64,000 bases of DNA, taken from the NCBI RefSeq assembly GCF_963678635.1, contig NC_087068.1:11292027-11356026 (forward strand). The letters run 5' to 3'. The position numbers were made by a program, and so were the translations under genes. The stretch's first letter is position 1, and each line of letters opens with the position of its first letter. Source of the stretch: Symsagittifera roscoffensis (lineage: Eukaryota > Xenacoelomorpha > Acoela > Convolutidae). The notes beneath the pieces are model-generated. The model was given only the letters and a program-made list of their open reading frames with translations. It was not told the DNA's origin and did no database searches. This document shows, one piece after another, positions 46,601-57,589 of this stretch.

Positions 46601-47700
46601 GTTGTGACTTTGCGCAACCAAAGAGGTTTATTGCGAATTTGCGCGTCCCAAAAAATGCATGTTGCGATCATTGCGACTCATAATGGGTATGTTAAGACTT
46701 TGCGCGACCGAAAAATTGCGCGACATTGCCCGACCCAAAACAGATATGATGCGACTTTGCGCGACCAAAAAAAGGTATTTTGCGGCCATTGCGACTCAGA
46801 ATGGGTATGTTGTGACCTTGCGCGAACGAAAAATTTGCGCGACTTTGCGCGAACCAAAACAGATATGAAGCGACTTTGCGCGACCCCAAACAGATGTGTT
46901 GAGACTTTGCGCGACCCACAAAAAGTATGTTGCGAATATTGCAACTCAAAATGGGTATGTTGTGACTTTGCGCAACCAAAAAAAGGTATTTTGCGGCCAT
47001 TGCGACTCAGAATGGGTATGTTGTGACCTTGCGCGAACGAAAAATTTGCGCGACTTTGCGCGAACCAAAACAGATATGAAGCGACATTGCCCGACCCAAA
47101 ACAGATATGATGCGACTTTGCGCGACCAAAAAAAGGTATTTTGCGGCCATTGCGACTCAGAATGGGTATGTTGTGACCTTGCGCGAACGAAAAATTTGCG
47201 CGACTTTGCGCGAACCAAAACAGATATGAAGCGACTTTGCGCGACCCCAAACAGATGTGTTGAGACTTTGCGCGACCCAAAAAATGCATGTTGCGACCAT
47301 TGCGACTCATAATGGGTAGGTTGCGACTTTGTGCGACCGAAAACATTGCGCGACTTTGCGCGACCCAAAACAGTTATGATGCGTTTTGCGCCACCCAAAA
47401 CAGATATGATGCGCCTTCACATGACCCAACAAAGTTATAATGTGAGCATTGCGACTCAAAATACAATGTTGCAACTTTGAGCGACTTTGCGCGACCCAAA
47501 ACAGATATGATGCGACTTTGCGCGAACCAAAAAAAGGTATGTTGCGGCCATTGCAACTCAAAATTGGTATGTTGTGACTTTGCGCGACCAAAAAATTTGC
47601 GCGACTTTGCGCGAACCAAAACAGATATGATGCGACTTTGCGCGACCCAAAAAAGATGTGTTGCGACTTTGCGCGACCCACAAAAAGTATGTTGCGACCA
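37623..47700. repeat. spacer-poor satellite block with 624-bp and irregular units
   Basis: This follows the last spacer copy at 37623. A 624-bp offset links 41247-41870 with 41871-42494. The 'tcacatgacccaacaaagtt' variant recurs irregularly (about 39510, 40615, 41357, 41981, 43111, 44364, 45035, 45946, 47417). Units of variable length imply repeated unequal exchange rather than strict higher-order homogenisation. Confidence 0.8.
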
Positions 47701-49880
47701 TTGCAACTCAAAATGGGTATGTTGCGACTTTGTGCGACCGAAGAGAATTAATGCGACTTTGCGCGACCCAAAAAAGGTGTTTTGCGACCATTGCGACTCA
47801 AAATGGGTATGTTGTGACTTTGCGCAACCGTAGAGGTTTATTGCGAATTTGCGCGATCCAAAAAACGTATGTTGCGACCATTGCGACTCAAAATGGATTT
47901 GTTGTGACTTTGCGCGACCGAAGAAAATTAATGCGACTTTGCGCGACCCAAAAAACGTATGTTGCGACTATTGCGACTCAAAATGGGTTTGTTGTGACTT
48001 TGCGCGACCGAAAAAATTGCGCCATTTTACGCAACTTAAACCAGATATGATGCGACTTCGCGCAACCCAAAACAGATGTGTTGCGACTTTGCGCGACCCA
48101 CAAAAAGTATGTTGCGACCATTGCGACTCAAAATGGGTTTGTTGTGACTTTGCGCGACCGAAGATAATTAATGCGACTTTGCGCGACCCAAAAAACGTAT
48201 GTTGCGACCATTGCGATTCAAAATGGGTTTGTTGTGACTTTGCGCGACCGAAGAGAATTAATGCGACTTTGCGCGACCCAAAAAACGTATGTTGCGACTA
48301 TTGCGACTCAAAATGGGTATGTTGTGACTTTGCGCAACCGAAGAGGTTTATTGCGAATTTGCGCGACCCAAAAAACGTATGTTGCGACTATTGCGACTCA
48401 AAATGGGTTTGTTGTGACTTTGCGCGACCGAAATAATTGCGCGATTTTTCGCAACTTAAACCAGATATGTTGCGACTTTGCGCGACCCAAAAAAAGGTAT
48501 TTTGCGACCATTGCGACTCAAAATGGGTAGGTTGCGATTTTGCGCGACCCAAAACAGATGTGTTGCGACTTTTCGCGGCCCACAAAAAGTATGTTGCGAT
48601 CATTGCAACTCAAAATGGGTATGTTGCGACTTTGTGCGACCGAAGAGAATTAATGCGACTTTGCGCGACCCAAAAAGGTGTTTTGCGACCATTGCGAATC
48701 AAATTGGGTATGTTCTGACTTTGCGCAACCGAAGAGATTTATTGCGAATTTGCGCGACCCAAAAAACGTATGTTGCGACCATTGCGACTCAAAATGGGTT
48801 TGTTGTGACTTTGCGCGACCGAAGAGAATTAATGCGACTTTGCGCGACCCAAAAAAGGTGTTTTGCAACCATTGCGACTCAAAATGGGTATGATGTGACT
48901 TTGCGCAACCGAAGAGGTTTATTGCGAAATTGCGCGACCCAAAAAACGTATGTTGCGACCATTGCGACTCAAAATGGGTTTGTTGTGACTTTGCGCGACC
49001 GAAATAACTGCGCGATTTTACGCAATTTAAACCAGATATGTTGCGACTTTGCGCGACCCAAAAAAAGGTATTTTGCGACCATTGCGACTCAAAATGGGTA
49101 GGTTGCGACTTTGCGCAACCAAAAAATTGCGCGACTTTGCGCGACCCAAAACAGATATGATGCGACTTTGCGGGACTCAAAAAGGTATGTTGCGGCCATT
49201 GCGACTCAAAAAAGGTATCTTGTGACTTTGCGCAACCGAAGAGAATTAATGCGACTTTGCGCGACCCAAAAAACGTATGTTGCGACTATTGCGACCCAAA
49301 AAACGTATGTTGCGACTATTGCGACTCAAAATGGGTTTGTTGTGACTTTGCGCGACCGAAATAATTGCGCGATTTTACGCAACTTAAACCAGATATGTTG
49401 CGACTTTGCGCGACCCAAAAAAAGGTATTTTGCGACCATTGCGACTCAAAATGGGTAGGTTGCGATTTTGCGAGACCAAAAACAGATGTGTTGCGACTTT
49501 GCGCGGCCCACAAAAAGTATGTTGCGACCATTGCAACTCAAAATGGGTATGTTGCGACTTTGTGCGACCGAAGAGAATTAATGCGACTTTGCGCGACCCA
49601 AAAAGGTGTTTTGCGACCACTGCGACTCAAATTGAGTTTGTTGTGACTTTGCGCGACCGAAATAACTGCGCGATTTAACGCAATTTAAACCAGATATGTT
49701 GCGACTTTGCGCGACCCAAAAAAAGGTATTTTGCGACCATTGCGACTCAAAATGGGTAGGTTGCGACTTTGCGCAACCGAAAAATTGCGCGACTTTGCGC
49801 GACCCAAAACAGATATGATGCCACTTTGCGGGACTCAAAAAGGTATGTTGCGGCCATTGCGACTCAAAAAAGGTATCTTG
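47701..49880. repeat. 90-bp (3 x 30) subarray at the right of the satellite
   Basis: Here the satellite simplifies. The landmark 'cgtatgttgcgac' recurs at about 90-bp steps (for example 47866 and 47956). Each 90-bp unit is three 30-bp monomers: 'ttgcgaccattgcgactc...', 'ttgtgactttgcgcgacc...gaattaa' and 'tgcgactttgcgcgaccc...cgtatg'. It ends at the N gap. Confidence 0.88.
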
Positions 49881-50080
49881 NNNNNNNNNNNNNNNNNNNN
49901 NNNNNNNNNNNNNNNNNNNNNNNNNNNNNNNNNNNNNNNNNNNNNNNNNNNNNNNNNNNNNNNNNNNNNNNNNNNNNNNNNNNNNNNNNNNNNNNNNNNN
50001 NNNNNNNNNNNNNNNNNNNNNNNNNNNNNNNNNNNNNNNNNNNNNNNNNNNNNNNNNNNNNNNNNNNNNNNNNNNNNNNN
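49881..50080. other. 200-N assembly gap
   Basis: Exactly 200 undetermined bases separate satellite from non-satellite sequence. The round number suggests a placeholder, so the true length of the array to the right is unknown. ORFs spanning it are artefacts. Confidence 0.99.
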
Positions 50081-50122
50081 AGATTCGCTAAAAATATATA
50101 TTTTTGTTCATATACATATATA

Positions 50123-50124
<2 letters not shown>

Positions 50125-50163
<39 letters not shown>
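50125..50163. repeat. (TG)n microsatellite
   Basis: About 19 TG dinucleotides, preceded by an AT-rich tatacatatatatt stretch just right of the gap. Confidence 0.95.
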
Positions 50164-50165
<2 letters not shown>

Positions 50166-50475
50166 AAGTAAACTTTAATGGTATAGCCCGGCTCAAAGTC
50201 TAAAAATTAAACATTTAGTTCCAAAGATGTGGGGCGTTGAATAATGTATTTTATATATTTTTTCTTCTGTTTTGAATGAGTCAGTCGATATTGTGCGCAA
50301 AACGCGTTGATTATACAAGAAGGAGAAAAAAACACATTCTACGATCACAACGTTTGGTAATATGCTTTTTTGGACATTGAAATTTTTTTTGATTGCCTCT
50401 TTTTTTTCTACAGTACATTGCCAAGAAAGCATAAAACAGATTTTCTTGTTAAAAAACAAATCTTTCATATCCCAA
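50164..50475. other. intergenic sequence, no gene seen
   Basis: AT-rich. The minus-strand 91-codon ORF at 50193-50468 has no recognisable domain. Confidence 0.5.
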
Positions 50476-50961
50476 ATGAATCGTTTTGTCTAACTTTTAG
50501 TGAGTAATAACCTATGAGCTCGCTTTTATACGTGAACCAGAAGGTCAAAAAAAATTAAGTTAACTGAAGTTACTACACTATTTTCTCGTCACTTACTAGT
50601 CAAAATATGGTTGGAATTTTGTTAGTTAGGGAACAGAAAAGTGTTTCTTGACGCAAGTAGAACGTTGATGTTTGGAGATCAAGCCACCCAGACCGAGAAA
50701 AAAACACCTTCAGCGATAGAAACAGATGTGAAAAACAACAAGAAATGGACCTGATATGAGGCTACGGGTATATCAAAAACTGATGATAGCCTGCGTTTAC
50801 GTTCCCTCGGCATACAAAACAAAAAACACAAAAAGCTTGTTCGAAATTACATCTAACATACATAGTTCCAAATGGTGTTTCTATGTGCCAGTCGGTCATA
50901 ATATTCGAAGTTTTCGATCTGGATGAATTTTTTGTAAGTTCAAATTGGTCCTGTCATGCTC
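50476..50961 (+). repeat. direct repeat copy 1 (~485 bp)
   Basis: It matches 51241-51728 at an offset of about 765 bp, from 'gttttgtctaa' to 'cctgtcatgctc', with scattered substitutions and a few indels. The best-conserved part includes 'aacaacaagaaatggacctg' and 'atgaggctacgggtatatca'. There are no TIRs or coding signal. A third, more diverged piece lies at about 58855-59000. Confidence 0.9.
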
Positions 50962-51240
50962 TCGATTGCGCACCAAAAACGTATGTTTTAAAAAGCCTAA
51001 AACGCTTTTAAACTTATTTTCGAAAAACGGTTTTTCGGTTCAATTGTTCAAAAATTGCATATGGCATGTTAAATTTGATCAGAAAAAATTTTTTGTAGTC
51101 ATCTAGAGACCTTAAAAAATCAAGTTGCCCAAACTTAAGAAAAAGTCGTCAAGTTTTTTGATATTTTAGTAACTCCGCCCCCCACCCCACGAGAAAAACC
51201 CTACGTTCTCCTCTGAAAAAATAATCAATAAGAAATGGAA
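50962..51240. repeat. diverged repeat with C-rich end
   Basis: A stretch with self-complementary 'cgaaaaacggtttttcg' at about 51024-51040, ending in 'tccgccccccacccc' near 51176, similar to the C-rich end at 3077-3112. Probably another copy of that old family. Confidence 0.4.
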
Positions 51241-51728
51241 ATGAAATGTTTTGTCTAATTTTTAGTGAGTAATTACCTATGCGCTTGCTTTTATACGTGA
51301 ATCAGAATGTCAAAAAATATACGGTGACTGAAGTTACTACACTAATTTCTCATCAATTACTAGTCAAAATATCGTTGGAATTTCGTTAGTTAGCGAACAG
51401 AAAAGTGTTTCTTGAAGCAAGTAGAACGTTGGATGTGTGGAGATCAAGCCAACCAGTTCGAGAAAAATAACACCTTCAGCGATAGAAACAGATCTGAAAA
51501 ACAACAAGAAATGGACCTGATATGAGGCTACGGGTATATCAAAAACTGATGATAGCCTGCGTTTACATTCCCTCGGCATAGAAATTAAAAAACACAAAAA
51601 GCTTGATCGAAATTACCTCTAACATAGATAGTTCCAAAAGGTGTTCCTATGTGCCAGCCGGTCATAATATTCGCAGTTTTCGATCTGGATGATTTTTTTT
51701 AAAATTTCGAATTACTCCTGTCATGCTC
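51241..51728 (+). repeat. direct repeat copy 2 (~488 bp)
   Basis: Second copy of 50476-50961. It keeps the order of all blocks, so the pair is a tandem segmental duplication of a ~765-bp unit that includes 50962-51240. Confidence 0.9.
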
Positions 51729-52110
51729 ACTTTTCTCAAAACAACTGAAACTCAAAAGGCAAAACCAGAGCAGCCGAAATACCAATTAGTGAAAACACGA
51801 TCAAAAATTAGTTTTGAGTCTAGCTGCTATTTGCAATTGAAATATGTGAAATCAAAACTTAAGTAAATTTTTTTTGATTTGTGAAAGAAAATTGGAAAGG
51901 CGACATTGGCAAGTGTTCCAGAAAAACTGCAAGTTTAAGTCAACTATTGTCCAGTTAGAGCGGGAAAACAGTTCAACGAATCAATTTGATGGTCCAGAGC
52001 AAGATAAAACTGAGAAAACTACATGAGTTTACATATTTAACTTCAATCTATATTGTTATTTTGATGGAAATAGTTCCAGAGAGGTCATGATGTTTTGAGT
52101 TTCTGGGTTT

Positions 52111-52184
52111 ACATCAGGGCGTTCTAGTTATAAAATGATTTTGAGAAATTTCGTTTTCAAAGGGGATCAGTCCAATTTTTTGCA
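52111..52184 (+). repeat. short direct repeat copy 1 (74 bp)
   Basis: From 'acatcagggcgttctag' to 'ccaattttttgca'. It matches 52497-52570 with only a few differences, at an offset of 386 bp. Confidence 0.85.
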
Positions 52185-52496
52185 TTTGTCCATTTAGATC
52201 CTTAATTTCCTTGTTTAAGTGAACCACGAACTTCTCCGAAAGAATGAGGTATTGCAGCAGGAATTGGCTTTGGAGCCTATCATTCTTAAAACACTCTGTG
52301 GTTTGGGTGAACGACTGTTACATTAGCACGATTTGCGAGGTAGAATCACTATTACAAAAAGCTGTTTTTGGGCCTAGGCGCAACCCAATAGAAAGCCAAA
52401 GCTGCTGATTTGTCAATTTGTTTTCAATTTTGTACACGGCGTCACATTCCACCATTGCGATAGGAACTTAATCTGCTAAGTGTTGAAATAAGTTTA

Positions 52497-52570
52497 ACAT
52501 CAGGGCATTCTAGTTATAAAAAGAATTTGAGAAATTTCGTTTTCAAATGGGATCAGTCCAATTTTTTGCA
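52497..52570 (+). repeat. short direct repeat copy 2 (74 bp)
   Basis: Second copy of 52111-52184. The sequence between the copies shows no recognisable coding content. Confidence 0.85.
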
Positions 52571-53841
52571 ATTCATTTGAAAGAGCAACTTCACATTCTA
52601 TTTAATTCAACCGAGATTCTCATGCTGCAAAGCAAAAAATCTGCTGAAGGTAGTTTTCACTCCTACTGCTGAGATTAAATAATGTAACAGTAGTTTGCTA
52701 ATGTCACATTTGAGATCCAGAATGATAGGCTCTACAGCCAATGGCTCAAGTGCCAGAGACACCAGATCGTGTCACTGCTCAAATGCAACTACCAAAGTAA
52801 TTTTCTACTCTAGAAATTGGATAGGACGCTCCCATGGACAGATCTCTAAAAAGCCAAAACCAGCGAACGCCATGAAAAAGAGGCTAGGGAAATTGTTGCT
52901 CCTTACTGTATATTGGACAGTGTGTTTTGGATCCACTTCAGAGGGACCAGCCTAGAAACTCACCTAATCTGAACAAAATCACGTAGAACAATCTCTGGTA
53001 ATTAAATTCTTAATTCAAGACACAAAAAGCCAGCTCTGGAGTTAATTCCATTATGAAATTCAATCAATATCAAGACAAACACGTATATCAAAAAATGCAA
53101 GGTTTTTTAATGAATTTGGACCATAAAGTCAGTCCACTGGGAAGGTTACTCATTGAATTTGTACTCTGGATTGAGATAAAGTCCTTGCGCCTTTTGATCT
53201 CTTGCCGAAGCCACTCTCGATGTTCTCTATCATTAAGAAGACAACTCTACCCTAGTGAAAAATCTAGATATACCAATTGCGATCAGCAATTGGACTGGAG
53301 TGATTATAAGCTCAATTTTTCCGCTTTCGCTAATTCAGCTGTTGGGTTATTGACTCCGATTTTGAGTTGTCGCGAGAAACCCAAGCATGATGGAATCAAA
53401 ACGATTTTTTGAAAATCCAAAATGAAAACATCTTTCTTCATAACCGACTGGCACGGGAGAGGATATGCTAGAAGACAAGCGGAACAAATTCCTAACAAAC
53501 TTGGGCTACCAGAAGAACTGCTTGTAAAAATTGATTATCTTTTGTTCTAAATTGGTTACCTTTCTTAGTGTGTTTCTTATAACTTGAAGGTTCTGTTTCA
53601 AAAATCCATTTCGCTAAAATTGAAAGAGTAGCGGCAAGCTGAAGCATTTTTTTTACTCATTCGCTTGCAAAATTACTTGGTTATTCTACCTACTGGTTAT
53701 GTGCTTAACTTTTTTTAAGTGTCATTCAAACCAAATATGAAATTGCTTTTTACACTTGCAAAACAGCTCAAACAGCTCTTCTTGCAAATCTTAATCATTT
53801 TTCCTGCTTGATTGTGTAATGAAATCTAAAAGTGTCTAGAA
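52571..53841. other. intergenic sequence, no gene seen
   Basis: The plus-strand ORFs here (52695-52955 and 53053-53412) have no recognisable domain or supporting motif. I see no RNA gene. Confidence 0.5.
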
Positions 53842-53925
53842 GTGTTCCCGCATAGCCTAGAGATAAAACACCCGCCTTTGCATCCTAATGTCAGACATTC
53901 GCGTCGCGGCTGGGCCTTGTTTTTT
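53842..53925 (+). repeat. possible tRNA-derived SINE head
   Basis: 'tagcctagagat' at 53853-53864 matches 9 of 12 positions of a pol III A box, and 'cattcgcgtcg' near 53896 matches 7 of 11 of a B box, at roughly tRNA spacing. A poly-T-containing stretch follows (gtttttttc). No cloverleaf acceptor stem forms, so it is not a functional tRNA. Confidence 0.25.
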
Positions 53926-54745
53926 TCAACATGTATGCAATTTAAAATCCTTCCGGTAAAGTTAAATTGCGGACTTTTGCTCAAGTTTTGCAGGCTTCAA
54001 AAGAAAGAAAGAAAAACCGTAATAAACCAAATTTTACATAACTAAATTGAACTTTCCATATGTATTGCAGTGATGGCAAAAATATTTTTTATCCTTTCTA
54101 TTCAAAACTTCTCAGGCAAAAAAGCATGATCTTTGTGTAGCATGAGTCCTTCATGTTTTCGACAAGTGAATTTTATAAGAAATGCAAAAAATTCCAGGGT
54201 TTATGGCCCATGATTTCCAAATAATGCATTTAATTGTACACGCCTGATTTTTGTACATTTATTTGTAAAATTAATTTGTTCGTAGAAGCCTGCTGATCTT
54301 CCGAACGTTGGCGTTTAGTTTGGTATTGCAAATGGTTCGAACCTCTGCTTTGCCTCAGTTAATTTTTTGTGAGATTTGATTATTACAATTTTTTTAAAAT
54401 TTTTTCTGCAGTTTTTGTTATACTTTTTTTCCTGTTCCAATTGGGTCTGCTCAAAGGTTGTTTCCTCTTCGTAAGTTTTGTTCTGTTGCTAATTTATCGT
54501 TCAAACATTTGGTTTTTGAGACTTAAGGTAAATTAAGTTTTAGTAGACTGTTTTCAGTTTCAACGTTTTTTTCTTTTTCTCTACTTGGTTTTTATGTTTG
54601 TGTTGTATTGCCTCTGTATGTATTGCCTTATTTTTCATTTTAACTAGAGAAACGCCAGACGACTGGGACGTTTTAAAAAATCAAGAAAAGCAAATATCAG
54701 CTGACTGTTTCCTCACTTAAGTGCTAATTTTGAAAGAATTTTTTG
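53926..54745. other. AT-rich intergenic sequence, no gene seen
   Basis: T-rich on the plus strand. It contains an isolated GGTTCGAACC palindrome near 54333, without an upstream A box. Confidence 0.5.
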
Positions 54746-54749
54746 AACT

Positions 54750-56230
54750 AGACATAACAATCAATGGGACCAGATAATCTGCACCCACGGATTTCTAAGA
54801 AACTCGAACTGATATAGCCAAAATTTTGAGTTTAAAACCTCAAATATCAAGGAAACTTGGTGGAATACCTGAGGATTGTAGATGTGCAAATGTCAAGGCG
54901 GTACATGAGAAAGACTCAAAGAACGTTCAAATGAATATAGACCAAGTTTACAAAATATGCTAAAAAGTTCTGAAAAAAATCATGATGCGGCACATGTTCT
55001 GTTGTTTCAGTCTAAACAAAACGATATCGAATCAACAGTTAGGATTTTTGTTTGGCTAATCGACAAGACTTCAAGTGTTAAAATCTCTAGACAGCAGAAT
55101 TAGACAACAGCAATGAAGTCAATCTAATTTATATTGACTTCCAGAAAGCGTTTGATAGCATTTATAATGTCCAACAAAAAAGATTTCTGAAAATTATCTC
55201 GAGAAATGGAATCAGAGGCAGAACTCTAGACAGAACAACTGCTTTCTTGTTCAACAGGAAACAGCGAGTAGTAGTGAACGAAACTCACTCAGACTGGGTT
55301 GCTGTCATCAGCGGAGTCCTTTAAGGGTCGGTACTAGAACCAATGCTGTTGATACTGTAAATCAGTTCCTTGATTGACGGAGTCATCTCACGTAAGTGTC
55401 TTTATGCTTATAACGCCAAAAATTTTGAGACCAAGAAAGAGACGAACTGCAGACTGATCTGAATCGAACTTCAACGTGGTTCAAAGGAAATTTACAGAAA
55501 TTTAATTTTTTGAAAGACCACAAACAAAAATTATCAGGAAGAACGAAGACGACAGAGAGGAATCATTCACTGGATGGCAAAAACACCTAGAGCAATCTAA
55601 AAAACGATAAATACCTGGCGGTCAACATTGACTAAAAAGTGTTTTTTTGAGAACTTATTGCTTAAAAAACAAAACTAGCTAATAGTAAGGTTGAAATTAT
55701 AAAGAAAGGATTTTTGAACTGAATAGAGGAAATCAGGGCGACCCTCCACAAAACCTTGGTGAGACAATATCTCGAATACGGCAATCAATCGTGGATTCCA
55801 TTCCTCAAAAAAAGACAAAGTGGCAATTGAAATTGTTCAGCGAAGGGGCAACCAGATTAATTTTGAGCATATGCAATTTAACTTACTATGAAAGATTGAA
55901 AATTTTGAAGCTTCCTACCCTAGAGTACAGTAGAAAACGTGAGCGTATGATAGAAGTGTACACAATCTTGAACTGTGTCTACGATCTAACAGTAACTGAA
56001 GGAATATTTACAATAAATGAAAGAAACTCTCGTGGAAATACGTGGGTAAAAATAGGTAACAAGAAAGCCACGAACTTGTTTTTTTTTAAATTTTTATAAT
56101 AGAGACTTTAGAATCATAAAGGTTGACTTGAAAGACCCCGGAGTTCATATTCTGTCGGCAATTAGCACAGAGACAGGCAATGCGCCAACTGCACGCATTG
56201 ACTTCGTTGTAGTGGCGGTAGAAGTATTGT
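54750..56230 (+). pseudogene. decayed LINE reverse transcriptase (CR1/Rex-like), plus strand
   Basis: Non-LTR retrotransposon RT remnants occur in changing frames with many stops. In order: MGPDNLHPRISKKLE (about 54762), GGIPEDCRCANVK (about 54865), VNLIYIDFQKAFDSI (about 55120), GIRGRTLDRTTAFLFNRKQR (about 55210), DWVAVISGVL-stop-GSVLEP (about 55300), then the C-terminal LINE block WIPFLKK (about 55794) and LTYYERLKILKLPTLEYSRK (about 55878). These correspond to RT fingers/palm and the post-RT region. The FADD catalytic block is degraded. The end at 56230 is approximate; a GNAPTARIDF stretch near 56178 may be the last recognisable piece. No intact ORF, so inactive. Confidence 0.85.
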
Positions 56231-56239
56231 AAAAAGAGT

Positions 56240-57310
56240 TTGATAAGTGTGCATTTCAGTCACATCGGCTGCATGAAATCGACCCAAATTTGCAGGAACT
56301 TTGGTACTCTGGGTGTTCTCTACCAGAAATTGTCGCGGCAACGTTCTTTAGCGATCGATGGCAAGCGGCGGGAAAGCGGACTTTCTGATGATCTGCTTGC
56401 CCTAGCACTGTTTGTTGGAGAGAAAAACTCTGAGTGGTTACTCCAGTCGTAGTGGTACTTCCATGAAAAGATATTTTAAAGCATCAACAGCTGCATGTTG
56501 AGGACAGTGGAAGTACATTGAATTGTTGTAGGCGGCGGTCCTTGTATGGTAGGTTGCAGTCATCAAGTATCCATTTTGAACATCAGCGCTGAACGCCCCA
56601 AAGAACACGCGCATCTTTTTTTGAAGCCATCGATCGCTACCAGGCGACTGATGAACAATAAAGAATCGGTACTATCATCGATTTGTAAAAATTTAGCTTC
56701 TGTTTGATTGCGTGGGAGGCAGCGACATTTCGCCACGCGAGATGAAATGTTTTCTGAGCTTTGTTGCAGCGAGAACGAAATTGTTCCGACCATGAAAGAT
56801 TGTTGCAGATGAGGATCCCAAGATCAGACTCACTTTTTGATTGTTGAAGTTCATGAGCAACAAGCAACAGTAGGGTACTGGGCTCGCTCTTGCTAAAAAC
56901 GAGATGATGACATTTGTCCAAGTTGAAAGATAAGAAATTGGAACACGACCATTCGGAAAAAACAAGCAGATCATTTGAATTTTTGATGAGTTTTCAAGGA
57001 TAGATAACAACTGGGCATCGTCCGCGAACATGAATAGTTCAGACGGAAGGCCGGCTGAGAAATCTAGAACGTGTATCAGGAATACATGAGAACCCAACAG
57101 TGATCTTTGGGGTACCCCCCCATTAGACAAAGAATAGGCGCGAGGCAACATTGCCTATAGAGACATAAAATTGTCGGCTGGTGAGGTATGATTTCATGAG
57201 CTTGAGTTGTCTACCGCAGACCACAATTCTTTCCAAATTTGACAGGAGAAATCGATGGACTATCTTGTCTAATGCTTTGCTGAAATCAAGATACGCGACG
57301 TTGACCCTTG
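56240..57310 (-). pseudogene. decayed LINE reverse transcriptase, minus strand
   Basis: On the minus strand in order: NVAYLDFSKALDKIVHRFLL (57309-57241), SYLTSRQFYV (about 57190), GGVPQRSLLGS-VFLIHVLDF (about 57118-57060), ELFMFADDAQLLSIL with the FADD catalytic motif (about 57035-56990), then after a frame change LDKCHHLVFSK (about 56920) and KSESDLGILICNNLSWSEQF (about 56840), HLAWRNVAAS and PILYCSSVAW. The domain order is a CR1/Jockey-type RT. At least two frameshifts and an in-frame stop make it non-functional. The 3' limit near 56240 is uncertain. Confidence 0.85.
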
Positions 57311-57537
57311 TTTTAAATTTTTGAAGTCTATGTCTAGCACTCCAATGTTTCCGTCACGTATGTTTCTAAAAAAAAAGCAAGCTACCACAAAATCTACGTT
57401 CCTGTCCTCTGTCTATAAACCTGAATGGTCCCTTTACACAGAAGGTTTTTCCCAGAGCTGGCTGTCACTTTCTGAGAGCTGGAGTTCTCCTGAAACGATT
57501 TCCGCAAACTTTAGCTAAAGTTCCAGACTCTTCAACT

Positions 57538-57571
57538 GTTTTGGAACGAATCTCTGGTTTTGGAACGAATC
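57538..57571 (+). repeat. short tandem duplication of 'gttttggaacgaatc'
   Basis: Two adjacent copies of a ~19-bp unit (57538 and 57557) lie at the junction between the minus-strand and plus-strand LINE remnants. Confidence 0.7.
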
Positions 57572-57589
57572 AATTTCAATTTTAGATTA

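Larger units (their letters stand above)
12440..49880. repeat. ~37-kb satellite array of a ~30-bp CpG-rich monomer
   Basis: The unit is about 30 bp. Variants share a core (tgcgactttgcgcgac or tgcgaccattgcgactcaaa) followed by an A-rich tract and a 'gatatga', 'ggtatgt', 'gggtatg' or 'aatttgcg' tail. Roughly 1,250 monomers fit. Each monomer has up to three or four CpGs inside an AT-rich genome, and A-tracts recur every ~30 bp. Monomers are ordered into higher-order units (listed separately). Because 30 is divisible by 3 and most monomers lack stops, all six frames carry ORFs of 60-263 codons with a 10-residue repeat (for example CATQNRYDAT, CCDHCDSKWV). ORFs occur equally on both strands and follow the DNA repeat phase, so I call none of them genes. 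The right end is lost in the N gap. Confidence 0.97.

Noticed and set aside
12500-49880. Numerous ORFs (60-263 codons, both strands) with CxxC-rich decapeptide repeats
   Set aside because: They follow the 30-bp satellite period in all frames and both strands and change in step with DNA duplications. Many begin at non-ATG codons. No domain is present, so the zinc-finger look is a by-product of the monomer sequence.
12440-49880. CRISPR-like array
   Set aside because: Repeats are contiguous 30-bp monomers with no unique spacers of constant length, and no cas genes are near. The genome is eukaryotic.
12440-49880. E2F-like sites (tttgcgcg) in every monomer
   Set aside because: The usual consensus needs TTT(C/G)GCGC; here the extra S position is missing. 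Similarity is partial and explained by the satellite core.
54333-54342. GGTTCGAACC as a tRNA B box
   Set aside because: The decamer is palindromic and no A box lies at tRNA distance on either strand.
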